Positions 33,286 through 42,656 of a stretch of 64,000 bases of DNA are shown piece after piece. The position numbers were made by a program, and so were the translations under genes. Within the stretch, counting starts at the first letter, position 1. Every line of letters starts with the position of its first letter. The DNA is from JABDIY01 sp963803845 (GTDB taxonomy: Bacteria; Actinomycetota; Acidimicrobiia; Acidimicrobiales; SZUA-35). Where the stretch lies: contig CAWDNZ010000004.1 in NCBI GenBank assembly GCA_963803845.1, positions 124,001 to 188,000 of the forward strand, read 5' to 3'. The notes beneath the pieces were generated by a model, which saw only the letters and a program-made list of their open reading frames with translations, was not told where the DNA came from and did no database searches.

Positions 33286-33980
33286 GCGCAATCGAGGTGA
33301 CCGATCTGAACGTGTGGCGAGGCGATGCCCACGTACTCCACGGCGTCGAGTTCTCTGTGGCCCGCAACGAGGTCACGGCCCTCCTCGGACGCAACGGCGT
33401 TGGCAAGTCCACCACGCTGCTCGCCATGATGGGTCTGTTGCCCGCCCGGGGAACGATCCGACTTGACGGCGCTGACGCTATTGATACGCCCACCCATCTC
33501 ATTGCCCAAGGTGGCGTGGGCTATGTGCCGGAAGATCGCGAGGTGTTCGCCTCGCTTACCGTGGCCGAGAACTTCCGTCTCGCCGAACGGTCAAACATCA
33601 CCCCTCGCTATGACATGGTGTTCTCGTTGTTTCCCGACCTCTTCGGCCGGAAGGAACAAGTTGCCGGCACGCTTTCTGGCGGTCAACAGCAGATGCTCGC
33701 CCTGGGACGGGTGCTGCTCAATCCCAACAAGATCCTGCTGATCGACGAGCCCACCAAGGGACTCGCACCCATCATCGTGGAACAGGTGGTGGAGGCGCTC
33801 GCCCTCGCTGCCGAAGACGCCACCGTCTTGCTGGTCGAACAAAACCTGTGGGTCGCCGGCCAGTTGGCCAACGATGCCGTGGTGCTGGACCAGGGCCAGG
33901 TGGTGCACTCCGGGCCTATGGAGGAACTAATCAACGACTCGGCTCTCGCCGGCCGCTACCTGGGAGTCGAAGTTCGATGA
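33282..33980 (+). CDS. livF: ABC transporter ATP-binding protein, LivF type
   Basis: A 232-residue ATPase starting within ATGA of livG. Walker A is GRNGVGKSTTL, the signature is TLSGGQQQMLALG, and Walker B is ILLIDEPTKGLAP. The segment GGVGYVPEDREVFASLTVAEN is characteristic of LivF. It forms the second ATPase of the heterodimer. Its TGA overlaps the ATG of the LivH-type permease, consistent with coupled translation. Confidence 0.92.
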   Translation: MSAIEVTDLNVWRGDAHVLHGVEFSVARNEVTALLGRNGVGKSTTLLAMMGLLPARGTIRLDGADAIDTPTHLIAQGGVGYVPEDREVFASLTVAENFRLAERSNITPRYDMVFSLFPDLFGRKEQVAGTLSGGQQQMLALGRVLLNPNKILLIDEPTKGLAPIIVEQVVEALALAAEDATVLLVEQNLWVAGQLANDAVVLDQGQVVHSGPMEELINDSALAGRYLGVEVR

Positions 33981-34861
33981 GCAGTTTTGTTTTGTTCACC
34001 CTTACCGGCTTGGGTCTGGCCGGGCTCTACTTCCTTCTTGCATCGGGCCTCTCGCTCATCTTCGGTCTCATGAGCGTGCTCAACCTGGCGCACGGCGCTT
34101 TCTTCGCGGCCGGTGGCTACACCGCCTGGTTCGTCATGGACTCACTCGACGTCATCCCAATGGGGCTCCGCTTCATCGTTGCGCTCATTGCCGCCGGCCT
34201 CGTTGGTGCGAGCGCCGGGGCGGTCGTTGAACGGTTTCTCGTGCGGCGACTCTATGGCCAACACGTCGAACAGATCCTGCTCACCATCGGGCTGGGGATG
34301 GCCGCAGTGGCACTGATGGGCGGATGGTTCAGCTATGACCCACGTCTGCTCACCCAACCCGACTGGTTCGGTGACACCACCAAGATCGCAGGGGCCAATG
34401 TTCCAAACAACCGACTGCTCATCCTGGGAGTGGCAATCCTGTTCTTCATTGGGCTCATGACATTCCTCAAACGCACTCGTCACGGCCTCATCATCCGAGC
34501 CGGGGTTGAGAATCCTTCGATGGTCCGGGCGTTGGGCATCGACGTGTCCCGAAGCTTCACCATTGTGTTCGCCCTGGGTGGTCTCCTGGCCGGAGTGGGC
34601 GGGGCGCTGGGAACCGTCTACTTCAACGGCATAAGCCCGAGCCTCGGTACAACCCAGCTCATCTTTGCATTCATCGTGGTCGTGATCGGCGGCCTGGGCA
34701 GTATCCCGGGCACCGCCCTCGCTTCGGTGCTCGTGGCCCTCACCCAGATCTACGTCAACAACTACCTCACCAGCGGGCTCGGTTCCATCTCGGTGGTGGC
34801 GCTGCTGGCCGGCGTCCTATTGGTCCGCCCCCAGGGTCTGCTGGGCAAGGCCGCACCGTGA
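33977..34861 (+). CDS. livH: Branched-chain-type permease, LivH type
   Basis: A 294-residue inner-membrane permease with about eight helices, starting in an ATGA overlap with livF. LSLIFGLMSVLNLAHGAFFA is the conserved N-terminal helix pair, and RALGIDVSRSFTIVFALGGL carries the EAA-like cytoplasmic loop that contacts the ATPases. The end, SVVALLAGVLLVRPQGLLG, is typical. It pairs with the LivM-type permease that begins with the overlapping GTG at 34858. Confidence 0.92.
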   Translation: MSSFVLFTLTGLGLAGLYFLLASGLSLIFGLMSVLNLAHGAFFAAGGYTAWFVMDSLDVIPMGLRFIVALIAAGLVGASAGAVVERFLVRRLYGQHVEQILLTIGLGMAAVALMGGWFSYDPRLLTQPDWFGDTTKIAGANVPNNRLLILGVAILFFIGLMTFLKRTRHGLIIRAGVENPSMVRALGIDVSRSFTIVFALGGLLAGVGGALGTVYFNGISPSLGTTQLIFAFIVVVIGGLGSIPGTALASVLVALTQIYVNNYLTSGLGSISVVALLAGVLLVRPQGLLGKAAP

Positions 34862-35889
34862 AACGCAGCTCGGTCATCCTCTTCATGGCGGCAGCCGGAT
34901 TTGCCGTGTTGCCGTTCGCACCGATCCAGGTACCACTGCTGTTCTCGGGTCCCTTCGACACGCCGGGCACGCTTCAAGTTCTCTCTGTGGCCCTCGTGCT
35001 CGCCGGTCTGGCCATGTCCTATGACATGATCTTCGGCTACACGGGTCTACTCAGTTTCGGACACGCCCTGCCCTTCGCTCTCGGCGTGTATGGCACCAAC
35101 CTGTTGATGCTCGAGGCATCGATCCCGTACGTGCTGGCAGCTGCGATCACACTCGTCGGTGTGGTGGCCGTGTCTCTGGTGCTGGGCTCGGTGGCGTTAC
35201 GCACCAGCGGCGTGGCCTTCGCCATGGTCACCCTGGCCTTCGCCGAGGCGTTCTCGATCCTGGTGATCAGCGATCCCCTGCGGTTCCTGGGCGGTGAGGA
35301 AGGGATTTCGCTGGCATCGGAGCAAGTCCCAGACATATTCCGCCGAGTGGTCAACACCCGCAACATCTACTGGCTGGCGCTGAGTTTCGCTGTCTTCACC
35401 TTTGTGGTCGCTCGCCTCGTCGTGTCGTCGCGTGCGGGCCGGGTATTCGAAGCCATTCGTGAGAACGAGCCGCGGGTCGAGATGATGGGCCTGGCCCCGT
35501 TTCCGTTCAAACTGGCGTCCTTCACGATCTCGTCTGGCCTCGCGGCGCTCGGGGGGTCGGTGTACCTCCTGGCCGTGCGAGGCGCCAACATCGGAACCAC
35601 CAGCGCCGACTTCACCCTGTCCATCCTGGTCATGGTCGTGCTCGGCGGCGCAGGCAAGTTGTGGGGAGCAGCGATAGGCGGCTTCATCTACGGGATCCTG
35701 AACCTCCGGCTGTCTACCGTCGCAACCTCTGACACGATCGACAACTTGCCTGATTGGCTGTCCGGACCCTTGTCCGAGCCGCTCTTCGTCCTCGGCGTCT
35801 TGTTCGTGGTACTGGTCATGTACGCCCCAGGTGGGCTGAGCTCGCTTGCCACCAAACTGTCGTTCGGGCGAAACACGAGACACTCATGA
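34858..35889 (+). CDS. livM: Branched-chain-type permease, LivM type
   Basis: A 343-residue permease with GTG start overlapping the livH stop. GYTGLLSFGHALPFALGVYG and RTSGVAFAMVTLAFAEAF are the conserved LivM segments, RENEPRVEMMGLAPFPFKLA is the coupling loop, and the end RNTRHS is short. The pair LivH-LivM forms the translocation path. Unusually for a plain amino-acid transporter, its stop overlaps the start of a hydrolase gene, binding transport to catabolism. Confidence 0.92.
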   Translation: MKRSSVILFMAAAGFAVLPFAPIQVPLLFSGPFDTPGTLQVLSVALVLAGLAMSYDMIFGYTGLLSFGHALPFALGVYGTNLLMLEASIPYVLAAAITLVGVVAVSLVLGSVALRTSGVAFAMVTLAFAEAFSILVISDPLRFLGGEEGISLASEQVPDIFRRVVNTRNIYWLALSFAVFTFVVARLVVSSRAGRVFEAIRENEPRVEMMGLAPFPFKLASFTISSGLAALGGSVYLLAVRGANIGTTSADFTLSILVMVVLGGAGKLWGAAIGGFIYGILNLRLSTVATSDTIDNLPDWLSGPLSEPLFVLGVLFVVLVMYAPGGLSSLATKLSFGRNTRHS

Positions 35890-36662
35890 AGGCCGCAAAC
35901 GGTTCGGTTGAGCTCGCTTGGCAACGCAGCGGGGCGGGTGCGCCGGTGCTGTTGATCCACGGTTTGGGTTACGGCCGCTGGGGGTGGGCTCCGCTGGAGT
36001 CTCGCCTGACCAAACGTTTCACCGTGATCTCTTTCGACAACCGGGGCATCGGAGCATCCTCGACCCCGCCCGGGCCCTACACCGCAAAGGAGATGGCAGC
36101 CGATGCCGTAGCGGTGCTCGACTCGGCCAAACTCGATCGGGTCCACGTTGTAGGCACGTCGCTCGGGGGCATGGTCGCTCAGGAGTTGGCCATCGGCTGG
36201 CCCGACCGAGTGGACCGTCTGGTGTTGATGTCTACAACTCCGGGGGCGACTCGTGGATTTCCAATGCCGGCGGAGACAATCCGACTGCTGGCAGAGGCCG
36301 CAAGCATGGATCCGGCGGTGGCGCTCCGGCGATTCGTGATCAACGCATTGGGTGATAGCGCAGCACCCCACCTGGTGGATGAGATCGTGGCCCTGCGTGT
36401 GGCCAATCCCCCGGATCCGGTGGGCTGGGCGGCGCAGGCGGGAGCCGCAGTCGGCTTCGATGCCGGCGATCGCCTCGACTCGATCACCCATCCAACCCTG
36501 GCCATCACGGGGACCGAGGATCGAGTGGTCGACCCGGCCAACACCCGTCGGCTGGCCGAGCTCATCGACGGTGCCCAATCGTCTTTCGTGCCCGGTGGGC
36601 ACCTCATGTTCTGGGAGCATCCCGACGTCGTTGCCGACCGAATCGTCGAGTTTCTCACATGA
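35886..36662 (+). CDS. Alpha/beta hydrolase
   Basis: A 258-residue hydrolase from ATG 35886 (ATGA overlap with livM). PVLLIHGLGYGRWGW gives the oxyanion-hole motif, VVGTSLGGMVAQELA the nucleophile elbow with the catalytic serine, ITGTEDRVVDPANTRR the acid and PGGHLMFWEHPDVV the histidine. It looks like an esterase, lactonase or C-C hydrolase of small molecules. The location between a transporter and a CoA ligase suggests it frees a carboxylic acid from an imported ester, amide or lactone. Confidence 0.9.
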   Translation: MKAANGSVELAWQRSGAGAPVLLIHGLGYGRWGWAPLESRLTKRFTVISFDNRGIGASSTPPGPYTAKEMAADAVAVLDSAKLDRVHVVGTSLGGMVAQELAIGWPDRVDRLVLMSTTPGATRGFPMPAETIRLLAEAASMDPAVALRRFVINALGDSAAPHLVDEIVALRVANPPDPVGWAAQAGAAVGFDAGDRLDSITHPTLAITGTEDRVVDPANTRRLAELIDGAQSSFVPGGHLMFWEHPDVVADRIVEFLT

Positions 36663-38153
36663 CCTCCTACCTCACGCTCGGCCGATGGATCACCGATCGT
36701 GCCCGCACCACGCCTGACCGCGTCGCAATCGACTTTGTCGACAATCACGTCACCTATTCCGAGCTGAATGATCGTTCGTCGGGATTGGCGGCCGAGTTCA
36801 TCAAGCGAGGACTCTCCCGAGGGGACCGGGTTGCTGTACTGGCCGACAACTGCCCGAGTACGTCTCGGTCTTTTTTGCCTGTGCAAGGGTGGGGCTCGTG
36901 ATGACCCCGCTCAACTGGCGGCTCACGCCCTACGAGCTGGCCTATCAGCTCGACCACTCGGGTTCGGCCCTGCTCGTTGTCTCCGCCGATCGCATCGCGC
37001 AGGCGCAGGGCGCGGTCGAAGCGGCATCGAGCCAACCGCCCTTTCGGCTCATCGAGGAACCGGCCACGATCCTCGACGACTTGGCCGACAGACGTCGGCC
37101 GTCGCCGATGACGATCCGCTCATGCTGATCTACACATCGGGTACCACGGGCCGCCCGAAGGGAGCGGTGCTGAGCCACGCCAACTGCTTCTGGACCAACA
37201 CCTCGATCGACCGCCTCATGGACGTGTGCACCTTCGATGTCGTCCTCCAGGTGCTGCCCCAGTTCCACGTTGGCGGATGGAACGTACAGCCGCTTCTCGC
37301 ATGGTGGAAGGGGGCCACGGTCGTGCTCGAACCCGAGTTCGACGCGAGGCGAGCGCTCGCTCTCATCGAATCGAAGCGAGTGACCACGATGATGGGCGTG
37401 CCCGCCACCTACCTCTTCATGGCAGAGCATCCCTCCTTCGCGTCCACCGACCTTTCGTCGCTACGGATGGCCGTGGTAGGGGGTGCACCCATGCCCGAGG
37501 GTCTCATTCGCATCTGGACAGAACGAGGTGTCGCTCTGGTGCAGGGCTACGGCCTGTCCGAGGCATCACCCAATGTCTTGGGTCTCCCGCCCGAAAATGT
37601 TATGGACAAAGTGGGGTACGCCGGCAAGCCATACCCCCATGTCGATGTGGCGCTCGAAGGTGACGACGGAAGCGTTCTAAAGGGTCCAGCGACCGGCGAA
37701 CTGTTGGTAAGAGGCCCGAACGTGTTCACCGGCTACTGGAACGATGCAGACGCCACGACCACCACGATGCGAAACGGCTGGCTTCACACCGGCGATGTGG
37801 CCGAGCGGGACGCCGAGGGGTTCTATCGAATTCGCGATCGACTGAAGGACATGTACATTTCGGGCGGCGAGAACGTGTACCCGGCCGAGGTCGAGTCGGT
37901 CTTGGCCGACCATCCGGCGATCATCGAAGCAGCTGTAGTCGGCCGGGTCGACGATCGCTGGGGTGAGATCGGGGTGGCCTTCGTGGTGACCAGGAGCGTT
38001 CTCGAGCCGGAGGAACTACTCAGCTGGTGCCGGGAACGACTCGCTTCGTTCAAGGTTCCCCATCGGGTGCACTTCATCGATGCCCTACCCCGCTCGGCAA
38101 TGAACAAGATCGCCAAACTCGAGCTGAGCGAAGGGCACCCCGATGTCGACTGA
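36659..38153 (+). pseudogene. Acyl-CoA ligase (AMP-binding), two frameshifts
   Basis: A FadD-like ligase spread over three frames. Frame one (from ATG 36659) reads TTPDRVAIDFVDNHVTYSEL up to VAVLADNC; frame two continues VGLVMTPLNWRLTPYELAYQ; frame three carries YTSGTTGRPKGAVLSH (P-loop), GYGLSEASPNVL, TGDVAERDAEGFYRIRDRLK and the final KIAKLEL lysine. Each junction, near 36855 and near 37080-37105, is repaired by one added base. Everything else is conserved and the downstream overlap with TetR is intact. Either the gene has recently decayed or both shifts are single-base sequencing deletions; the second seems at least as likely. It would activate an acid as a CoA thioester. Confidence 0.8.
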
Positions 38154-38781
38154 CCCATGGATCGAGGAGGCGAAACCCCCGACCTCCGTCGATGGCGCCA
38201 ACCTGACGAAACGAGGCGAGCGCACCCGCAGGGCGCTGCTCGAGTCGGCGGAGCGAACCTTCGGCGAGCTTGGCTGGGAAACGGCTTCGATCGTCAAAAT
38301 CACTGAAGGGGCTGGCGTAAGTCAGGGCACGTTCTATCGATACTTTGTGTCGAAGCAGGCGATTTTCGACGAGCTGATCGACGACCTCAATCGACGCGTA
38401 CGTCGGTCCATGGCCGAAGGCGCCGCGAAGGGCCGCACCCGAGCCGAGGCCGAGCGCCACGGATTCGAAGGTTTCTTCCAGTTCACGGCGGAGCATCCGG
38501 CGCTGTACCGAATCATTCGTCAGGCCGAGTTCGCCTCACCCGAGGCTCTGCATCGCCACTACGAACGCATCGCTGTCGGCTATCGACGGGCGCTGTCCGA
38601 GGCGATGGAAAAGGGCGAGATCGCTCAGGGCGACCCCGACGTTTTGGCCTATGCGTTGATGGGTGTTGGCGAGCTGATCGGGATGCGCTGGATTCTGTGG
38701 GACCACGGCGAGACCATGAGCGAATCGGTGATCGACGAGATGATGACGTTCATCCAGCGGGGGCTTGGGAGCGGCTCGTGA
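38143..38781 (+). CDS. TetR/AcrR family regulator
   Basis: A 212-residue repressor. The HTH domain is RRALLESAERTFGELGWETA, then IVKITEGAGVSQGTFYRYFV with the recognition helix. The C-terminal ligand domain (FFQFTAEHPALYRIIRQAEF) is long, as in regulators of acyl-CoA or aromatic-acid operons. Its start overlaps the ligase stop by 11 bases, and its stop overlaps the next start, so it is produced within the operon and probably controls it, perhaps through the palindrome at 31197-31222. The ligand is likely the CoA thioester or the imported acid (inference). Confidence 0.9.
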   Translation: MSTDPWIEEAKPPTSVDGANLTKRGERTRRALLESAERTFGELGWETASIVKITEGAGVSQGTFYRYFVSKQAIFDELIDDLNRRVRRSMAEGAAKGRTRAEAERHGFEGFFQFTAEHPALYRIIRQAEFASPEALHRHYERIAVGYRRALSEAMEKGEIAQGDPDVLAYALMGVGELIGMRWILWDHGETMSESVIDEMMTFIQRGLGSGS

Positions 38782-39782
38782 GGCCGGTGGGCCTTACCGG
38801 CATCGCTTCGTATCTGCCCGAGCGCTGGATGCCCGCGGAGGAGCTCTCCAAGCTCTCCGGCGTGCCGGCGGAGGTGTTCGTCGACCGCTTCGGCCTGGAC
38901 GGCAAACACATAGCCGCCGACGGTGAGCACGTATCGGACATGTCGGTGACCGTCGCATTGCAGCTCCTGGAGGAGACCGGAATCGACCCTGGGTCTCTCG
39001 ACGTGGTTCTGTACTTCGGATCCTCTTTCAAGGATCACACGGTGTGGCAGGCTGCTCCCCACATCGCTCATCGGATCGGCGCGGTCAATGCCTTCGCTCT
39101 CGAACTCGACTACGTGTCGTGTGGCTCCCCGGTAGCGCTTCGGATCGCACGCGACCTCTTGCGAGCAGACCCTGCGGTCAAGCGGGTGTTGGCGGTGGCG
39201 GCGAGCCGCGAGTCAAGCATTCTCGACTATGGCAATCCCCGTTCTCGTTTCATGTTCAATTTCGGCGACGGCGCTGTTGCTGCGCTCTTCGAGGGTGACT
39301 CGAGGACTCATGAAGTCCTGGGATCGCACCTGGTGACCGACGGTTCATTCTCCCTCGACGTCAAGGTGCCTGCGGGCGGTTCGGTCGAGCCGGCCTCGGT
39401 CGCCTCGGTAACGAGTCGTCGTCACTTCATTGATGTAATTGACCCACTGGGAATGAAGGAGCGCCTCGACCCGGTGAGTCTGCCTCGATTCGTGGAGGTG
39501 GCTCGGGAAACCATGAAGCGATCCGGCGCCGCCCTGAGCGAGATCGACCTGTTGTGCAGCATTCATATGAAGAAGTCGATGCATAGTGAAATTTGTGCAG
39601 CTCTCGGGGTCGACCTTGAGCGGGCAGTGTACCTCTCCGATACTGGCCATATGAGCGGCGTCGACCCTCTGCTCGCCCTGGATCGGGCGTCCCGAGCGGG
39701 ACGGGTGGCCGAGGGCGACATGGTCCTCCTGCTCGCCGCCGGGACGGGATACACCTGGGCCGCCGCCGCGATCCGCTGGTAA
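38778..39782 (+). CDS. KAS III-like 3-oxoacyl synthase family protein
   Basis: A 334-residue thiolase-fold enzyme with GTG start overlapping the TetR stop. It opens PVGLTGIASYLPERWMP. The catalytic cysteine is Cys115 in DYVSCGSPVALRIARDLL, and the family histidine is His263 in CSIHMKKS. The third member of the KAS III triad, normally Asn in a GN pattern, is His291 in SDTGHMSG. FNFGDGAVAALFEG and the GTGYTWAAAAIRW end are typical. The change at the Asn may alter or abolish the decarboxylative condensation and suggests another acyl-transfer or thiolytic reaction. It is the last gene of the operon. Confidence 0.85.
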   Translation: MRPVGLTGIASYLPERWMPAEELSKLSGVPAEVFVDRFGLDGKHIAADGEHVSDMSVTVALQLLEETGIDPGSLDVVLYFGSSFKDHTVWQAAPHIAHRIGAVNAFALELDYVSCGSPVALRIARDLLRADPAVKRVLAVAASRESSILDYGNPRSRFMFNFGDGAVAALFEGDSRTHEVLGSHLVTDGSFSLDVKVPAGGSVEPASVASVTSRRHFIDVIDPLGMKERLDPVSLPRFVEVARETMKRSGAALSEIDLLCSIHMKKSMHSEICAALGVDLERAVYLSDTGHMSGVDPLLALDRASRAGRVAEGDMVLLLAAGTGYTWAAAAIRW

Positions 39783-39789
39783 CGAAGAC

Positions 39790-41226
39790 TCAGCTTGAGA
39801 TGGTGAAATGATCCCGGTAGTCAGTGGTCGTGCCGATGAAGTCCACCACCAGGCGGTCCGCCGATACCAAGATCTGAGCGAACCCCCTCCCGGCTCCGCG
39901 ACTGTTGCCACCGTGACTGGAGGCCAGGTAGTCGAACTCGGGATCGTCGTCATACACGGCGTACTTGCCGCTGCCTCCCATCAGTCCTGACACCAGCCAG
40001 ACCAAGCCATTGCCTCTCGTGTAGGCGCCGTCAGCACCGTTGTCTACGACACATGACGGGACGTAAACGTCGACCTCGACGCACCTGACCTGCTTGGAAC
40101 GTTGATAGTTGTGCTCGTGAGCCTGCAGGACAAGATCGACCTTCTTGTCGATCAGAAGGTCCATGACGTCGCTGCCGATCTCACACGGTTTCTCACCAGC
40201 GGTGATGCACACCTTGTGCATGCCCACGATGACCCACGGAATGTTGGCGTCCCTGGCATCGTCGATCGCCTGCTCCAGCCAACGGTAATGGTCCGAATCC
40301 GCAGGGTAATCGAACTTCTCACCATCGATGTCGTTACCGGCACCGATCAGGATGATCCGGGCCATATCGTCGACATCGAAGTAGTATTCCGCCGCATAGA
40401 GCCCGACCGAGTTCATACGATCGGGCAGGCACGCGGCGAAGTCGTTGATGAAGCCATCTTTCCGATCGTCGTCTTCATGGTTGCCAACGACGAGCTGCAT
40501 CGGTATCGACCCGAGATGGGACTCCACGTAGCGGCACCAGTCAGCCTCGGTCGGGGTATCACCGTAACCGAGATCCCCCAGACCGAGGTGGAACCGGGGA
40601 TTGGCCGCGGCGATCGCCTGAAGGACGCCAGTGGTCTCAGAAGTGGCGCCGATGTCACCACCAGCGGTGAACAGAAACGAAGCACCGGTGTCTTCTACGG
40701 CTAGATAGGGGTAGTTGCGGATGAACTCCTCGCTACTGGTCACATAGAAAACCACTTCGGCTCGCGACAGATCAGTGCCCGTGGGATTTCCACCGTATTC
40801 GTTGGTGCCCCGCACGGCATCCAGCCAATAGTTGTAACCAGCCGGGTCGCTGTCACGACCCAACATGTTCTGGTACACCCTGGCCAAATACACCTCGTCA
40901 CTCACACCCTGGTAATTGTTGGCGAACTCTTGCGACGCTGCCATGTACCCGGCGATCGCCAACTGCCGGTGACCTTGCCGGCGAACATCCAACCAGTACT
41001 TCGCACCGGCAACATCAGGCTGACGATTGAAGTACGCCTGATACAACCGCAACACCGGAGCATCCAATGTGTCGCTGTAATCCGACGCTCGAAGAATCTC
41101 CACTATCGAGGTTGCCTCGTTCACCGACTTAGCCCGAACTGCATCGCTGGCAGCGGCAGACCCCGGCGCAATAAGCGACAACAACACCACAAAAGTCAAA
41201 AGGCCCTTACATTTTAGATCCCGCAC
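39790..41226 (-). CDS. Secreted DUF4214-metallophosphoesterase fusion
   Basis: A 478-residue protein with GTG start and a signal peptide (LLTFVVLLSLIAPGSAAA). Residues about 55-165 hold two DUF4214-type units (LYQAYFNRQPDVAGAKYWLD and VYQNMLGRDSDPAGYNYWLD), seen in surface and calcium-associated proteins. The C-terminal domain is a calcineurin-like phosphoesterase: GGDIG, GLGDLGYGD, VGNHED, GMHK and QAHEHNYQR, as in purple acid phosphatase relatives. It probably acts outside the cell as a phosphatase held by the DUF4214 part. It is convergent with the KAS III-like gene, eight bases apart. Confidence 0.88.
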   Translation of the reverse strand: MRDLKCKGLLTFVVLLSLIAPGSAAASDAVRAKSVNEATSIVEILRASDYSDTLDAPVLRLYQAYFNRQPDVAGAKYWLDVRRQGHRQLAIAGYMAASQEFANNYQGVSDEVYLARVYQNMLGRDSDPAGYNYWLDAVRGTNEYGGNPTGTDLSRAEVVFYVTSSEEFIRNYPYLAVEDTGASFLFTAGGDIGATSETTGVLQAIAAANPRFHLGLGDLGYGDTPTEADWCRYVESHLGSIPMQLVVGNHEDDDRKDGFINDFAACLPDRMNSVGLYAAEYYFDVDDMARIILIGAGNDIDGEKFDYPADSDHYRWLEQAIDDARDANIPWVIVGMHKVCITAGEKPCEIGSDVMDLLIDKKVDLVLQAHEHNYQRSKQVRCVEVDVYVPSCVVDNGADGAYTRGNGLVWLVSGLMGGSGKYAVYDDDPEFDYLASSHGGNSRGAGRGFAQILVSADRLVVDFIGTTTDYRDHFTISS

Positions 41227-41336
41227 AACGTGTGATACTACTCATGATTCCAGCAAAAGCGAATCTGGAATACTGTGAAGCTGCTTCTTTTCGTCAGCCA
41301 AACCCAAGCCACCGACCTCCATCGGGACGAGCCGGT

Positions 41337-42656
41337 TCAAACGTCCGCTCCGGGAAACGCCAGAACAAAACGCGCCCCGCCGCCGGGATTCTCCTCGACC
41401 CAGGATCGACCGGAGTGGCGATCAGCGATCGATCGGACGATCGCAAGCCCCAAGCCGCTGCCGCCACTGTCAACGACCCGAGCCTCATCAAGTCGTGAAA
41501 AGCGCTCATAGATCACTTTCCGGTGCTGTGGTTTCACACCGGGACCGTCATCATCGACAATAAGCACCACCTGTGCGCATTCATCGAGGTTCACTGCGAC
41601 GTTGATCGACGATCTGGCGTGCCGATTGGCGTTCGAGAGAAGGTTCCGAATCGCTGAAGACAGCGATGTTGGGTCTCCGGAGACAAGGTGATGCCCATCG
41701 AAGGCACTAAGCGTGATGCTGACCTCTGGATTGAGCGACCCCTGGAGCAGTTCGATTTCTGACTGTGCAAGGCTGTGCAAATTCACGGACTCCGCTGGTG
41801 CCACCTGCATGCCAGGTTCCTCGGCTTGTGTTGCCGCTTCGAGGAGGTTCGCCACCAGCGACTCAAGCCGTTCACCCTGTTGAAGCACCCGCTCGGCAGT
41901 CTCGGGCCAGGGAACCTCAGCCGGATGGGTCAGCGCAATCTCCACGTCGCCCATGAGTGCGGTGAGAGGCGTGCGCAGTTCGTGTGACGCATCGGAAATG
42001 AACTGTCGCTGCCGGTCGGTCCCGGTTTCGATCCGGTCGAGCATCTGGTTCATCGTGGAAGCCAGCTCGGACAGTTCGTTCCGACCAGGAGGTATTGGCA
42101 CCCGTTCGTGGGGGCTGCTGGTGCTGATCCTTCGAGTCCTCTCCACGATTGCCGCCACTGGTTGGAGGGCGCGACCTGCCAGGAACCATGAGGCGCCCGC
42201 AAGGAGGAGGACAAGGACGGGTCCGCCGATCCAGAAGGCTTTGGTCAGCGCGGCGACTGCCTGGTCAAGCCCCCCCGACGGTGTGAAGGCGGTTGCGAAC
42301 TGCGCTGCTCCAGGCCCTGTGATCGGCGCCGAAACCCCACCAAAGGCGGTATCTCCCGCTACCACGATGAAGGACTCGCCATCAAGGAACGTGGGTGCCG
42401 CATTGCCAGGCACCGGGAGGAAGGTGCTGCCGGGGGTGAGAATCCGATTGGCGGGCTCAGAGCCCGTCACCTCAACGATAAGTGATCCTGCGATTTCACC
42501 GGCCACGATGCTGTCTTCACTCAGCCGGCGAAGCTCCGCCTCGGCGGAACGCTCGACCATCCATGTGGTGGCCACACCAACAAACGCAACGGCGATCGTG
42601 GACACAACAGCGACAGCAATCGCAATCCGCAACCGAATGCCCATTGACCTACGCAT
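41337..42656 (-). CDS. Sensor histidine kinase
   Basis: A 439-residue membrane kinase from ATG 42656 (ATG 42644 is an alternative). Two helices flank an extracytoplasmic domain of about 110 residues rich in Pro/Gly. HAMP follows (GRALQPVAAIVERTRRI), then the H-box SDASHELRTPLTALMGD, N-box NLLSNANRHA, and DDDGPGVKPQHRKVIYERF and SGGSGLGLAIVRSIADRH for the ATP lid. It is coupled to the upstream response regulator, whose stop it overlaps. The signal is unknown. Confidence 0.92.
   Translation of the reverse strand: MRRSMGIRLRIAIAVAVVSTIAVAFVGVATTWMVERSAEAELRRLSEDSIVAGEIAGSLIVEVTGSEPANRILTPGSTFLPVPGNAAPTFLDGESFIVVAGDTAFGGVSAPITGPGAAQFATAFTPSGGLDQAVAALTKAFWIGGPVLVLLLAGASWFLAGRALQPVAAIVERTRRISTSSPHERVPIPPGRNELSELASTMNQMLDRIETGTDRQRQFISDASHELRTPLTALMGDVEIALTHPAEVPWPETAERVLQQGERLESLVANLLEAATQAEEPGMQVAPAESVNLHSLAQSEIELLQGSLNPEVSITLSAFDGHHLVSGDPTSLSSAIRNLLSNANRHARSSINVAVNLDECAQVVLIVDDDGPGVKPQHRKVIYERFSRLDEARVVDSGGSGLGLAIVRSIADRHSGRSWVEENPGGGARFVLAFPGADV

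Noticed and set aside
35197..36620. Minus-strand frames opposite livM and the hydrolase
   Set aside because: Low-complexity, Arg/Gln/Asp-rich shadows of well-supported plus-strand genes joined by stop-start overlaps.
36659..38153. Programmed frameshifting in the CoA ligase
   Set aside because: Neither junction has a slippery heptamer or a following pseudoknot that I can see, and two independent events in one enzyme gene would be unusual. Sequencing deletions or decay explain it better.
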